Positions 32,774 through 44,639 of a stretch of DNA of 64,000 bases are shown here, piece after piece. Where the stretch lies: NCBI RefSeq assembly GCF_015706575.1, contig NW_024037047.1, forward strand, positions 3,228,632 through 3,292,631, given 5' to 3'. Both the position numbers and the translations under genes were made by a program. The notes under the pieces are model-generated. The model ran no database searches. It was not told the DNA's origin and was given only the letters and a program-made list of their open reading frames with translations. Source of the DNA: Patiria miniata (taxonomy: Eukaryota > Echinodermata > Asteroidea > Valvatida > Asterinidae). Numbering within the stretch: the stretch's first letter is position 1; each line of letters begins with the position of its first letter.

Positions 32774-34120
32774 GTAAGCAAATAGTCATTATTTTATACT
32801 TTCCATAATACAGGCCATCCTAGTAAAGCGGTTTTCAAAGCACACAGCATTCCATGAAATGTAAACAGATAAGCTAAAAGTTGAATAAGTTGTGGAGGTA
32901 GCGTGATGGGAAAAGTTTACTATTGTAATTCATTAGTAACAGTCAATAAGTGAGTGACTTGACTTGAGCAAATCTAATTCACAAGTGACAGTCAGCCAAT
33001 TAGTCACCAGATGAGTCAGGTCAGTCAGGTACAAAGAAGACTATAGTCTGCCCATTTGGGATCAGGAATCACAAAAAAAATACTTGAACACGATATTGAT
33101 TCCTGATCATGTAAACAAAACGTAAAGATTGTACGCTAAAATAATTGCCCAGCACCAATACACATATAAGTTACATATCAAATTCTTTGTGGTCAAAATA
33201 TATTGTTAGAATCATACTGTAGGTCTTACGCCCCCCCCCCCCGTGTTTGAAAGGTCCGTGAAAAGAAATGTTCTTATGAACATATTTTGCACATCTTTCT
33301 ACTCCTCTTAAACTTATGCAAACTATTTGACACCCCTTTTTGTCTAATTTCATTAAAAAGTTCGATTCTTTAAACATTTAAATGTGTCCTTGCTTTTGCG
33401 GAATTGAGGGCACTGTTGCTGTGATGTCATTTCAGGAAGACTCTGTTCAGTTTTTTCTCTTAAACTGTGAACCCCAAAATTTGCTCGTTGAAAACCTTTG
33501 TTAGAAAAGTTTGCTCGTTGGCTTACTACCATTTACTGAGACAACAAATCACCAAAGAATAGAACATTTGCGACAGCAAAATATTCAACAATCTGGCAAC
33601 GTTTTGTGCTGAAATAGCTGTAACATTGAGGTTTCTACCTGAAATGACATCACACCTCTGCTCATGAGTATGAAAATTATCATGATCATTAAAGAAACAA
33701 AAGGGCAACAAAATCCCAATGAAAAAGCCAACACACAAACAAAAAAATTAAATGGGATTCAAGTTTTCTTTTTCAAGGACGGCATTACAAAAAAAAATAC
33801 ATTGCATTGGCCCTATAAATTAAACACCTACAATATTGGAACTCATTGCTCTCCTCTTGTTTTTTTTTTCTTCATTTTATTTTATTTTATTTTAATTTAC
33901 ATTTTTTTTTTCGGGGGGGGGGGATTGGTTTTCTATACGAAATCCAACTTCCCCAAACTTCGTGAGACTACTATTGACCTTTTGTGTTCAAGGTCCACCG
34001 TTGAATGTGTATACAAAATCATACACGTACGCAGACAGTTTCCTGATAACACGGTTATCGATTCATGTTTGACTTGACCGCAGCTGGATCTCTAAAATAA
34101 CATACATTGGCATCTCACAG

Positions 34121-34846
34121 AAACGAATGTCCAAGAGATCTTCTATGATGCCAACAATCGAGGGAACTTCCAACGAGGGTTGTGCAGTGGCGTCGCCAAG
34201 GGGGGGCCAGGGGGGGCACGTGCCCCCCCTGGAAAACCTAGTGCCCCCCCGAGTGCCCCCCCATCTGAGATTTGGGTTGGTAAAAAAATATATATATATT
34301 TTGTTATATTCAACTCCCATCATCTGAGTTGGTTAAATAGCAATTTCTGGAGATATCTTCAGATCGAATTTAGCATCAAATGTGGCACCATTTTGCATCT
34401 AGACCATCCTCCGTATGCGAAAATTTTCCAAAGGGGAGGGGGGGCACCCCCTTTCCTTAGACCCCTCCCCCAGGACGGCGATCCGTATCCACCTAAGTGC
34501 CCCCCCCATCAAATGCTGGTGCCCCCCCTGTGCCCCCCCAGACTGAAAAGTCTGGTGACGCCACTGGGGTTGTGGCATCGCATTCCCTGTCGATCCTATC
34601 GTTCCGGGGAGAACCTGCTCGCAGTATACTGGTACCGGGGAGAAAACGTGGACGACCCAAACAAAGTGCTCCTGATCAGTTATCTCGAAAACAATTTGTA
34701 TGCAAGCAGCGATCGATACACATTTTCCTCCGAGTTTAGTCTCGTGGTCCAATATATCAGAGACAGTGATGCGGGCAGATACCTATGTCAGGTTGTGTCG
34801 ACTCTCACGACTCAGAGGGATGACAAGACTGATATTCAGGTTATCG
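34121..34846 (+). CDS. Gene C: Ig1 exon carrying an in-frame MITE
   Basis: The exon borders match gene B (acceptor CATCTCACAG, donor GTAAGAAA). The exon is 726 nt instead of 336, exactly 390 nt longer, because a 382-bp element plus its 8-bp target duplication sits after RGNFQRGL. The frame stays open through the insert, adding 130 residues rich in Pro, Gly and Lys, then resumes at GLWHRIPCRSYRSGE. The insert separates the A/A' strands from the first cysteine of the Ig fold, so the domain may still fold. Splicing out of the insert is another option. Confidence 0.75.
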
Positions 34847-37800
34847 GTAAGAAACCATTGTATGACTACCTAGTCCATCTGTAATTCAAATCACGAAATA
34901 CACAAGTAATTCATTATGAATATAATCACGAATTCATGTATATAAGAGTATGTTAGTAGTTGCATGCATCCTGTGAGAGAAAAGATCTTTTATGAGTTAG
35001 TGAATTCATTACTTCCTGCCGGTTTCCGGATACTGAGGGATTACAACTGGCGGCCATAAACCATACACCAAGAACCATTTGTGACATCGACAGAGTGGCA
35101 CCCCCATGTCCCTATACCCTATACACACCCTAGACTATTGCTACCTAGCACAACCCTCTGCCCTGATATCTCGAAAAAAATCCTGAGCTTCTGGCAACAC
35201 AATGACCAACACAAAAAGAGGAGGAGGGGGGTCCCCAGTGTCACATATTTCGCTACTTATGCATACAAATTTACTTTATTTCTCGGGATAGACGGCAAAA
35301 CTAAGACAAAAGCATAATAAAGGACAACAACGGAACACCAAAAGAAAACAAAAAAATTGTTCCCAAAAGATCACCCAAAAGAGCCTCTATCGAGGGGCTC
35401 TCCTGACTTAACGGTTCACAAAATTTATTTATTAAATTTCATTAGATTAGATTAAATTGAATCAAGACAACTTTAATACCAATTTTCACACGGACACACC
35501 CACATTACAATTTTAATATAAATAAGTGAATTTAAACAACGATAGAGAGCGATATACAAATAAAATGTTATTAAAAACATTATAATAATAATGTAATATA
35601 AAGAAATACAAAACTTGCGTTTCAAGCAAAACAAGTAACACTAACAAGAAAGCATGCGTTCTTTGAACAAGACGAAAGACCTTTACAAACAGAGTGGGCC
35701 ATAAAAAAGTCAACAAACATGAATATTTTATGAATCGTTTTGGTTTCACATTTCTGTGAAATGCCATCTTGATACATATGTCTGGGATTGTTCTTTATTA
35801 TTTTTTTTTCTTTTCATTTCTTCACAATCTTCAAAAATGTCTTTCTATCACGCAAAATAATGACAATAATTCGCCTCGAAATATAATTCGACCAGTTTTC
35901 CTCGTTGTTATGTGGAGAGTGGCATACTGTTCAGTCGGTCTTCACTGCACAGAAAAATATACTCCAGTAATTTGTTTCCATTGTCTAAAAAGAAGAACTC
36001 AAAAATTCTGGTAAATACATACACAAAGAAAAGCGACTTAACGGCTCGGTAAAATTTAACGAAATCCAAAGCAAAATTTTAAGACAAACAAATAATAAGC
36101 CATGAATGAACAGAATAAATTCAATTCACTGCACATTTCATTAAACAAAAAAAAAATAAATGCAGGTAAATAAAACACCGAAAGCAAGTCGATTTACAAA
36201 ATAAGTAAGAAAATAAATATATAATAATTGAGCAAACAATTAACTTCGAAAGAATGAAAATAAGACAAATAAATACCTATAAACTAAAACAAAATATGAA
36301 AACTCATTGGAATGCGTGCAGTAAAGTGCATGTACAGAAAATATAAAAAAGAAAACATAACACAAACATAAAATTGAAATAAAACTTAAATACAATTCAA
36401 CTGAATCAGCAAATAAATACAACATATACAAACATGCATACATCATATAAAAAAAATCTTTAGCAAAAAAAAATGACAAAACAAAAATAATGAGTTGAAA
36501 AGCATGAGAGATTTGATCTTGATAGAACTTTCAGCAATCTAAACAAACAACCGTAGATTGCTTGAATTATTGGCCGCTAATATAAATAAACACTGACGAT
36601 GACGATGAAGCATTTTGCCAGTCAGCATCTTTATCGATTTATCTTTGGCATACATGTCTCCTGTCACATACTTGTTATAAATCTATTGAAACATGTATTT
36701 CTATTCAACCATCAGCCAAGCAGAAAAATCAAAATACGTTCGTCTTGGCAAAAGTGAGATACACAACACAGAGGAAAATAAAGCATTGCCACATTCAGCT
36801 TCGGCTATGAGTCAATGTTATGTTCATGATTTAGCTGCATACCAAGCTACATCAAATCAGAACCACAGTTCTTTAGATAGGTTTCTCTTTCAGACTGCCA
36901 GTAATTTAAATACATACTGTTCTTTTACGTAACAGTAAACTGTAACATGTTTCAATTCTTTGATTTGTGATACAGGTGACAACTTTCCAGCCTGCACCAT
37001 TTACACATCGTCCACTGCCAGTCTCCAGCGAGGACGCAGACAGACGCTTCCGTGTCAATGCGCGTTACAGACGCCAGACGTACCAATATCTGTAGTGTAT
37101 TGGTCCACGGGAGCAGGCGTCACTACAGAGACACAGATCATTGGTGCACGTTTCTCTGATGGTACCTCTGTTCAGTTCCAAGATGGCGCAGATTACACTA
37201 TTAATAGCGATTCTTCCCTCACACTTAACTTTTTCAGTGGGCTTAATAGTACATTGCGTATTTGGTGTCACGTCTTCATGGTGGATAGTTCACAACGTAA
37301 CTGCTACTACGACGTGCACATTGAAGGTAAAACTCCTCAGCTTCAGCTAATTTCACGAAACGTTACTCGCTGTCCTTTTACATCTTATGTATTATTCTAT
37401 GCCATTTTGGATTGATTTTAAAGTAAATTTGGCAGCAGATAAAAGACTCAAATAACAGGCTGCCATCGTGGATTTGTGTTTGTTTCCGATAACTTATCTC
37501 ATAGAAACGTTAAAGGCAGATAACCCTCACCGATAAAGAAATGTGTACGTGAATCAGAAGAAAAATACTGTTGTCGATCGTAGAAACCCCCATGATTCAA
37601 ATTTTACATTCGCATGTGAAACATCTACATTAGTATCCGGTTCGTTAGTGTGACGTCAGTTAAGTTTAAACCACGCCCATTGGCCATTACGTAGCATTGG
37701 AACCGCAAGCTAACGCAACTTGAGTGTTATCCAATAGGCGCTAATAATCAGTTTTGCGCTCGCGTGTATGACTTTTTACTAACGATCCGGATAGCCAACG

Positions 37801-40800
37801 TGTTGTATTTGCGTTTGAATGTTAAGTCAGTAAAATGGTTTATTGAACAGAAACGGTATATTGTACCTGACTGACTGAAACACTGACTGACTTACTGACT
37901 AACTCCCCGACTGACCTATTGACTGTTACTGTCACTTGTTAACATTGCAGAACTTTCACGTTATCCCATAAGAACAATGAAATATCTCATCCAGTTCACT
38001 GTGTACACCCGAGTAATGTAAACACTTTCAATAACTGGTAATTCTAAATCACTTGAATACAATTATGTGTGCTCTTGTTTTTCAGATGAAAGTTCGGCTG
38101 ATTTCGGTCTCCAAGCCTCAATCTCGTCTTTCTACCTTCAGGAGGGACGAAATCAAACCATTCCCTGCATTGCATGGTCGCCCGATGATGACCTATGCAT
38201 GGTACAGTGGTTCGAAGTCGACACCTTGATAGGCCGACATGTAATCGTCAATTACTCCCTGTCCACTGATGGTGTTTACGACTATCCTGGATTCTGTGTC
38301 GGTAATGGTTTTGGTTTGTCGATCAAATCCGTTAATGACGCACATACAGGGAGATATGCCTGTGTCCCGGACAACAATTCTACAGATGAGGGTGATATCG
38401 ACGTTTACGTATTTGGTACGCCAGTAGTATGATTTGAGATACGCTTTTCTGTTGATTTGAAAAACACAAAATGAACTCAATTCGGATTATATTTACATTT
38501 ATTTCAAATAAAAAATGAACGCAATTCGGACTACATTTACATTTATTTCAAATACACATGCTTCTGTGTATATCTTATTAATAACAAAAACTTTCTTTTC
38601 TGATCCCCATAATTATGGCTAATAAATATGTTCTGTGGTTTTTAAATCAGAACATAGTTGATTAAATAATCTTCAGAATTGTGCACGTACAATCACTTAT
38701 AAGCAGTTTTTTTTCTTTGGACATGAATTTGAATCCACTTCTATAACTTATTTCAACTTTTTTTTTATCGTTTTGTACAATGAAGTGGAGAATAGCTCTT
38801 CAACCAAACATGGTGAAAGCATCTTCTAAAAATCGTGAAATGGTGTTATTATGCCAATTGGAATACAAAGTTTGAAATATGCCCAACATGTAGATGAAAA
38901 TCGCTGTCAAAAGTAAGTTTCCTTCTTTTTGCAGCACCTTGTAGAGTTGTAAATTCATTATGGTTCGTTCTCACCCATAACATAAAAACAGGTGACACTT
39001 TTCCTCTGGACAACGGGACTGTCACCAGGAATATCACTTCAACCTTTGACACCTCTAAGATACAAGAACTAAAATGTCCCGCTGGTACAAATGCCATTGG
39101 GATGAATAACTCAACAGTGATCTGGTCGTATGGGCCACCAAAAGCTACAACGACTACTACGATTGGTCTGCTAACTCTACCAGGTGGTACTCCGGAGATG
39201 TCTCAGACTGGATGCTTCGGCATAACATCTGCAGGATCCCTCCTCCTGAACAAGTGTCTCCAAGATTCTGACGTGAGGTACTGGTGTAACGTCTTTCCCG
39301 ACGCCGACAGAGATCCTACGTGGATGTTGTCATCCAAAGTAAGTACACAGGAATTGAAAATATAAAACGATTTATATTTTAGTATTTTAGGATTAATGAG
39401 AAGCATAATAACGGATTACTGATTTTGTCAGCTAATCGACACACTAGGTCTTTTAATAGCCCATTGCAAAGGGCGCCTTCGCCAGGGACAATGTAAGTAC
39501 AAAAGGAGTACTCTTGCATTTCACAGAGGAACAGCGACCGGTCCAGAGGTAATGCGATCTATGTCAAATTATTACTAATGTCACAATATTTGAATTTAAG
39601 GTGAAATAATTCCCATATGATTATTGTATTTTATATCGACAGGTGCGACCCAGTATACACCTGCTACACTGGTTATAGTCATCTGTGTGTGCTTATCTGC
39701 GATAGTCATTGTGGCTGTTGGTTTGTGCTTGGTGCTGAAATGTCGCAGACGATGCTCGACTGGTGATCGGGAGCAAGGAAGCTACACAAGTGTTGATAAC
39801 ACAGGTAAGTGACTTTGTTCTCCCTCAGCCTGCCATATTTGTATTACAACAAAAGTAAGTTGTCAAACAAAAATATTTCATATCACTATACGCTTTTTTT
39901 CACCACGTTTTCACACATGAGTGGAAGCAGTGTACCGGCAGACGATCAGCTGTTTCGAGCACGCGACATGCATGCTGTTTGTTTGCGTAATTTGTACATC
40001 AAAATACGAAAGGAATCTAAGACAGAGGTAAACAAAACAATAATACCTCGGGGCGCAAAGCACCCTTAGCTTCGTCGCGGGTGCTTTTCCCCTACTCGCG
40101 TGTTCACAACGTCATACCCCAAATCACAGCAGTCAACAATTGTTAATTTTATTATGTTTGATGTTCACTTAAGATACACAAACAAATTGCAATCGGGAAA
40201 AAAACCACCTGTTTTCAACAAATCTTTGCGTTGTTTAAGTGTGCACTGTTTATCTCTCATTGTGATTAGATCCAGAATTGCACTTCCAAAGACTGGTGGC
40301 AGAAGTCAAAAGGTTTATCAGGACAACCGCGTGCAAGCTCCCCACTATGTCATGGCCTTTAGGGGACGACGCCAGCTTCGCTCCGATGGATGATTTATTT
40401 ACATCGCCAGAATTATTTGGTATCTCGTACATCAAAGGTAGCTCTGTAAAATACAGGTTGGATTCAATAAACGAACTATTGTCTGATAACATTTCTGAGT
40501 TGTCAGGTCATGCGCTTTTGCAGGGGAGAGACGGAAGTGGTAAGACCACCATCCTCTATAAGATGGCTAACGACTGGGTAGAAAAGAAACACAGTGCTGT
40601 TTTGCAGCAGGTCAAGTTGGTTTTTGTTCTATCATGTAAGGCCATTCTCCAAACTAAAAGCATTGGAGAGGCAGTTTGGCGTCAAATGCTTCAAAAGCAG
40701 AAAAAATTGTCACCAAGGTTAATTAACGATTACTGTGTGGATCACCCGGGCGAAGTGGTGGTTCTTGTCGACGACTGTAATGACAAAGCTGACGTCGAAG

Positions 40801-42879
40801 GTGTAATTGAAGTCCTTAAAGACCAGGGTCTTCTTGGATGCAAAGTGGTTATGGCAATAAAGAATGGGCAGTGGGCAAAGGATATCTGTATAAAGAGTTA
40901 CTTACGGCATGTTATTAACAACGGCAAGTGATGTAAATCAGCACGTCGATAATGTGTTGAGTATCACAGAAGCAAGTAGCTGTAGTGACTCGGATCCTCG
41001 TGCGAGTCTCTCTGAGTATTTGCGTGCAGGTATTCTGCCACCAAGGCTTTCCTGTCTCCCAGGCATTCTCCGCACTTTGTGTAAGTTGTCCGAGTGGACG
41101 AGGGGTAAAGCCTTCAATGATTTGCCAACTATGACCGATGTGTTTACCAGTTTAGTGCAATGCTTGTTTGAAAAGAGTCAACCCACTGCTAAACGGGATA
41201 AACACATTGGAAAGGAAAGAGATTCCCCAAACCTAACAAAGAATCAGCTCGACATGGTTGTTGGACTTGGTGAGGTTGCCTTCTTCAAGATCTTTGACGA
41301 TTTTGCAGATCCTGTCGCTTTTACCAAGTCTGATTTTGCTCATATATTCAGAAATGGACAGAGCCTCTTCGACATGGGTGCGAAGGTGGGCCTCGTCTGT
41401 TGTTATAAGGAAGTAGACTTAGAGTCAGGGAGGCAAGGCAATTTTCTTTGTGGTACCTGTTCTGATGAAGCTGACAAACTAGAAACTGGAATAGAAATGG
41501 AATTGGTTCCGCTGCGACCTAAAGGTGGTGAAGTCAAGTTTGCTCTGGAGGTCCTACAAGAGTATTGCGCTGGTATGTACATGGCACACACAACGGAAAA
41601 CATCTCCACAGGGATGGAAGCAATCAAACAAGTTGATGTTCTGAAAAATATTGACAAGCTGGCCAATGTGGCCAATGTGTTTGCTTTTGCCAGTGGAAGA
41701 TGTGCAGCTGCTAGTTCTGCACTAGTGAAACATCTAGTTCCCGTTATCTTGCAATGTCGATCAAGAATCCAGAACCCTACAGAAGTTATGTGGTTACAGA
41801 AATCGATCGAATTATGTCTTCAACTAAACTTCGAATGTAATTGCAAGGGTTCTTCGTATAAGGAGCTGTTCCCATTCCTGTTTGGAAAAAGGGTGCACTT
41901 GGTCGGCATTTCCGACCATAGGTTGCGGCTTCTGACCTATCTCCTAAAGCATTCAACGTCAAAAAGCACCGAGTGCAGAATACACATGACGACAGTGGAG
42001 CTGTTTCGGTTGGAAATGGAAGAGTGGGGCTTACTTAAGCAATGCTTGGAATATTTTTATCCAACGATATTCAAGGATGTGACATTTGAGGTCCTGCGTA
42101 CGGGCTTCCTAACTTCGAAAGATCTTACGCTATCCTCTCATTTACAGGAACGGATAGAGTCCGGAGGTAAAGATGAGTCTCTCTTTCTTGGCAAAGAGTT
42201 GGGAAGTGCAGACATGATCTACACATTGGAGTCCAAGTCTCTGCATGATCTTCGGCAGTCGCAGTTTGGAGACCGTCTGTCATCCATCACGTCTAAAGAA
42301 TTTGGTGATTGCCTTGCGAATGTAAGTGATGTGAAAAGCATCGTTCTTATCGGGTCGATATTGAGGTCGGACGACATTTTGAACTTTGTCAAGAGCATTG
42401 GAGAATTTCGTCATTTGCAGAACATAGACTTCCGACTGAGCAAAGAAATAGACGACAACGCCTTCCAGGCTATAGTGGCCTCGGTGCAAAGATGTTTAAA
42501 TCTGCAAGATCTCAGGTTGTCAGTTTCCAAGGTAACAAGTGCTGGGTTCCTCCGAGCCAAAGAGACCACTGTGGCACAATGCTTCGGCTGGTCAAGGCTG
42601 AAAACGCTGTATCTGCTCCAAGTCACCGACCCGATATCATTTACATTGTTCCTTACACACACCGTGAAATACCTAAGGCAACTGACGTACTTTCACATAT
42701 CAGGATGTGACGGTCATGATAACAGTGTACCAGAGGAAGTTCTCGAGGATTTCGAGAAGAGCCTGAAAGAAACAGAGCTGGTGAGAAAGGCTCTGTTTGT
42801 TATCGAAAGAATGGATGCGTTGAAGACAGGGGTTCCACTAAAGGTTGAAAGGGATAGACGCAAAGTAGGGCCGATTTGA
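34121..42879 (+). CDS. Gene C: Ig-TM-NACHT paralogue, disrupted
   Basis: Together with the leader exon (32701-32773), exons are 34121-34846 (Ig1 with MITE), 36976-37326 (Ig2), 38086-38415 (Ig3), 38992-39338 (Ig4), 39643-39804 (TM) and 40270-42879 (NACHT). Ig4 is 347 nt, which breaks the phase. Skipping it would restore phase 1 into the TM exon. The NACHT exon lacks 8 nt near 40925, which would end the protein soon after the Walker B region. AATAAA lies at 42936-42941, 57 bp after the last stop. It is either a young pseudogene, a gene coding a truncated receptor, or a victim of assembly indels. Confidence 0.65.
34185..34566. mobile_element. hAT-type MITE inserted in gene C Ig1 exon
   Basis: Termini are CAGTGGCGTCGCCA and, inverted, CAGTGGCGTCACCAG. 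The 8-bp target duplication GGGTTGTG is at 34177-34184 and 34567-34574. Genes B and D have the empty site (CGAGGGTTGTGGCACCG in B). CAGTGGCG ends with 8-bp duplications are diagnostic of the hAT superfamily. At 382 bp it is non-autonomous. The unaltered target duplication suggests a recent insertion. Confidence 0.85.
35400..36500. other. AT-rich intron segment, possible LINE 3' end (-)
   Basis: The intron between Ig1 and Ig2 of gene C is strongly A-rich on the plus strand. On the minus strand at about 35505-35440 the sequence GGGTGTGTCCGTGTGAAAATTGG then TTAAAGTTGTCTTGATTC... resembles LINE 3' ends that finish in AAAGTTT-GATT repeats. No RT motif can be read. The rest is low-complexity DNA without genes. 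Confidence 0.25.
36976..37326 (+). CDS. Gene C: Ig2 exon
   Basis: This 117-codon, phase 1-1 exon runs from acceptor GATACAG to donor GTAAAAC. Ig landmarks are TLPCQCAL, VVYWSTG and RIWCHVF, with the same two additional cysteines as B (PACTIY, RNCYYDV). It is open and equal in length to the B exon. The preceding intron end (GTAACAGTAAACTGT) is also conserved with B. Confidence 0.85.
37634..37793. mobile_element. Small MITE in the Ig2-Ig3 intron of gene C
   Basis: TATCCGGTTCGTTAGT (37634) and ACTAACGATCCGGATA (ending 37793) are 16-bp inverted ends with one mismatch around a 128-bp core containing CCAAT-like words (CATTGGCC, CCAATAGG). It is absent from the matching intron of gene B. No target duplication could be fixed, so the superfamily is open. 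Confidence 0.5.
38086..38415 (+). CDS. Gene C: Ig3 exon
   Basis: This 110-codon, phase 1-1 exon has acceptor TTTTTCAG and donor GTACGCC. Ig landmarks are TIPCIAW, MVQWFE and HTGRYACVP. It is the direct counterpart of gene B 20525-20851, with one codon more. Open throughout. The region 38420-38990 is intron with no other feature. Confidence 0.85.
38992..39338 (+). CDS. Gene C: Ig4 exon, frameshifted
   Basis: It matches gene A Ig4 from GDTFPLDNGTV through ELKCPAG, VIWSYG and VRYWCNVF. Compared with gene A it lacks 9 nt in frame (SQLGHSGC becomes SQTGC) and 7 nt out of frame after VFPDAD, giving 347 nt before the donor AAAG|GTAAGT-like site (CCAAA|GTAAGT). The domain core is complete, but the end runs in another frame to a stop at 39363-39365. 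Exon skipping would keep phase. Confidence 0.7.
39643..39804 (+). CDS. Gene C: transmembrane and juxtamembrane exon
   Basis: This 54-codon, phase 1-1 exon runs from acceptor TATCGACAG to donor GTAAGTG. The hydrophobic helix LVIVICVCLSAIVIVAVG is followed by KCRRRCSTGDREQGSY and TSVDNT. It differs from B in having its own stalk (ATQYTPAT) because exon and intron structure here is ancestral. Confidence 0.8.
40270..42879 (+). CDS. Gene C: NACHT-helical-LRR-like exon, one frameshift
   Basis: DPELHFQRLVAEVKRF opens the exon after acceptor TGTGATTAG. Walker A GRDGSGKTT and Walker B VVVLVDDCND are intact. At 40921-40930, gene B has GGGTTTAAGGCAAG and gene C has GGCAAG: eight bases are missing between two GG pairs. 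The frame then closes at 40931. A second open frame from 40909 to 42879 carries the rest (LPPRLSCLPGILRTLC, FALEVLQEYCAGMYM, LQDLRLSVSKVTSAGF) without further interruption. That long intact remainder argues for a very recent loss or an assembly indel. Confidence 0.8.
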
Positions 42880-43079
42880 TTCCTTTTCAAAGCTCTTCTG
42901 TACCAGAGGTGGATATGCCTGGTCACCAGTTCAATAATAAATACATTGAAAGAATCATCTTTGTTTTCTTAACATTCAACAATCATGACACATAGTTTCC
43001 CAGCGCACTTGTTTTCAGTTAGGCCACATCGTTGTTTCAATCGTAAATCAAGGACGCCATGTCACCGTCATCGACAATA

Positions 43080-43740
43080 TTGAATCTTTGTGAACATTTA
43101 TCACTCATGGAATTCTTCAAGTGTCTATTCTCGGGCCTCTGCTCTTCATCCTGTATGTCAGTGATATTCATCAGTCTTATTCAACATTGTCCCTTCTGCT
43201 ATGTGCAGACGTCACTGGCATCGGATTTTCTAATTCTAATTTCCGCTGCTTTTAAAACGACAATTTCGTCAATATTTCTTCTCGATTCAAATCAAACACA
43301 CTTTCTCTAAGTCCAGGAAGGGCCAGATTCCTGCTCTTCAGCAAATCCAAGACTCCACCTACGCTTCTTTTGACAGCGAGTCTATTTCGAAGGTACACTC
43401 AACTAACTTTATCGGAGTCAGCGTCAATAATAAACTGACGTCGAATGATCATATCTCTTCTATTATTAAAATCAAACACTGGCATTATCTCCAGACTAAG
43501 TAGTTTCTCCCCCGTTTACCTTATTCTTTATCTTTAATACTTTCATTGACTGTTCCTAACCTCAGCTACCCCAACATTGTCTGTGTGGGCTTCAAAACAG
43601 TGAACTGCTGTCCAAACCCCCCCCCCCCCCCAAAAAGAGAAAATATCTGCACCTTTTGTCTCCCATGGAACACCGTCCACTTCTTTTTGTCCCGCTCTAT
43701 ACATTAACTCTCAAGGAAAACAAACTTTAATCAGGAATCT
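43080..43740 (+). mobile_element. CR1/jockey-type LINE RT fragment
   Basis: In pieces of frame one reads GILQVSILGPLLFILYVSDI, then LLLCADVTGIGFSNSNF in place of the catalytic YADD block, then FIGVSVNNKLTSNDHISSI. These are RT palm and thumb motifs of CR1-like LINEs. The fragment has no intact ORF, has lost the catalytic aspartates and sits just behind gene C. Confidence 0.65.
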
Positions 43741-44007
43741 TCTTGTACCGGTATAAATTAAGTAACGAACATCTTTCCTAACATTTTCATTGTTTGTTGG
43801 GATGTTTGGGTTGTTGTTCCTTTTTTTCGTCGGAAACTTATAATGCATTTCTTTAAATGGAAAAGTCCACGTGCAACTTGAAGAAACGATGAGAAACGAT
43901 TTAACAGAATAATCTTATCTCTGTTTATGTATTAAAAAAAACATGTGTATGCATACATAGCGTTTACCTTTGCCACTTTTGTACACATGATATGCAACGG
44001 CGCTTAA

Positions 44008-44459
44008 CCCTAAAGGGGCCGGGGCCGGATTCCGCCCCCCCCCTCAACATTTTCCGTGATAGCATTTTCCTCAACATTTTCCGCGACCCGAGCTGTTATG
44101 ACTTTTTAGCCTCGAGCTTTGCGCATCTTTTGATACCAAAAACATAAAAATCGGACCACGGGTTGCCGCGAAGCGAAAAATTTTCCGGCGCTACGCGCCG
44201 TGAAAACTGAATATTCGCATATACGTCGTGTACACAGAGCAGAATTGCCATTCGTACATTTGAATAATTAATTAGCCATAATTCCTAAACCCTTTGACCT
44301 ATAGTCATGAAATTTCTTGAGTATGTTTAGGAAGAGTTGCCTTATGCATGTGCCGAGTTTCAAAAATTTTCGCCACTCGATGGCCGAGATCTTAGGGGGG
44401 GGGGCGGAATCCCCCCCCCCCGGCTGAGAGATGGTCAAAATAACCCGGCCCCTTTAGGG
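44008..44459. mobile_element. TTAA-flanked MITE (piggyBac-like)
   Basis: The element is bracketed by TTAA (44004-44007 and 44460-44463) with inverted ends CCCTAAAGGGGCCGGG / CCCGGCCCCTTTAGGG and a second inverted block, GGATTCCGCCCCC / GGGGGCGGAATCC. The core is non-coding. TTAA duplications with CCCTNAA-type ends suggest a piggyBac-related non-autonomous element. Confidence 0.65.
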
Positions 44460-44639
44460 TTAAGTGATGGCCATTAGGTTCGATATTTTTTTATGTATGT
44501 GTGTGTTTTTGGGGTGTATGTTGGGTGGCTTATTTGTTTCGTCTGTTTTTAATTCTAATCAACCACATGTCACATATGTTCACAGTGACACTGAGCAAAC
44601 CTTTGAAGGTTCGCCAAATTGCTTTTCGAGATTGTTTGA

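Noticed and set aside
37860-37930. CTGACTGA-like reiterations as a CRISPR array or satellite
   Set aside because: They are short, irregular and without spacers. Similar words at 30400 and 32990 are parts of a dispersed repeat.
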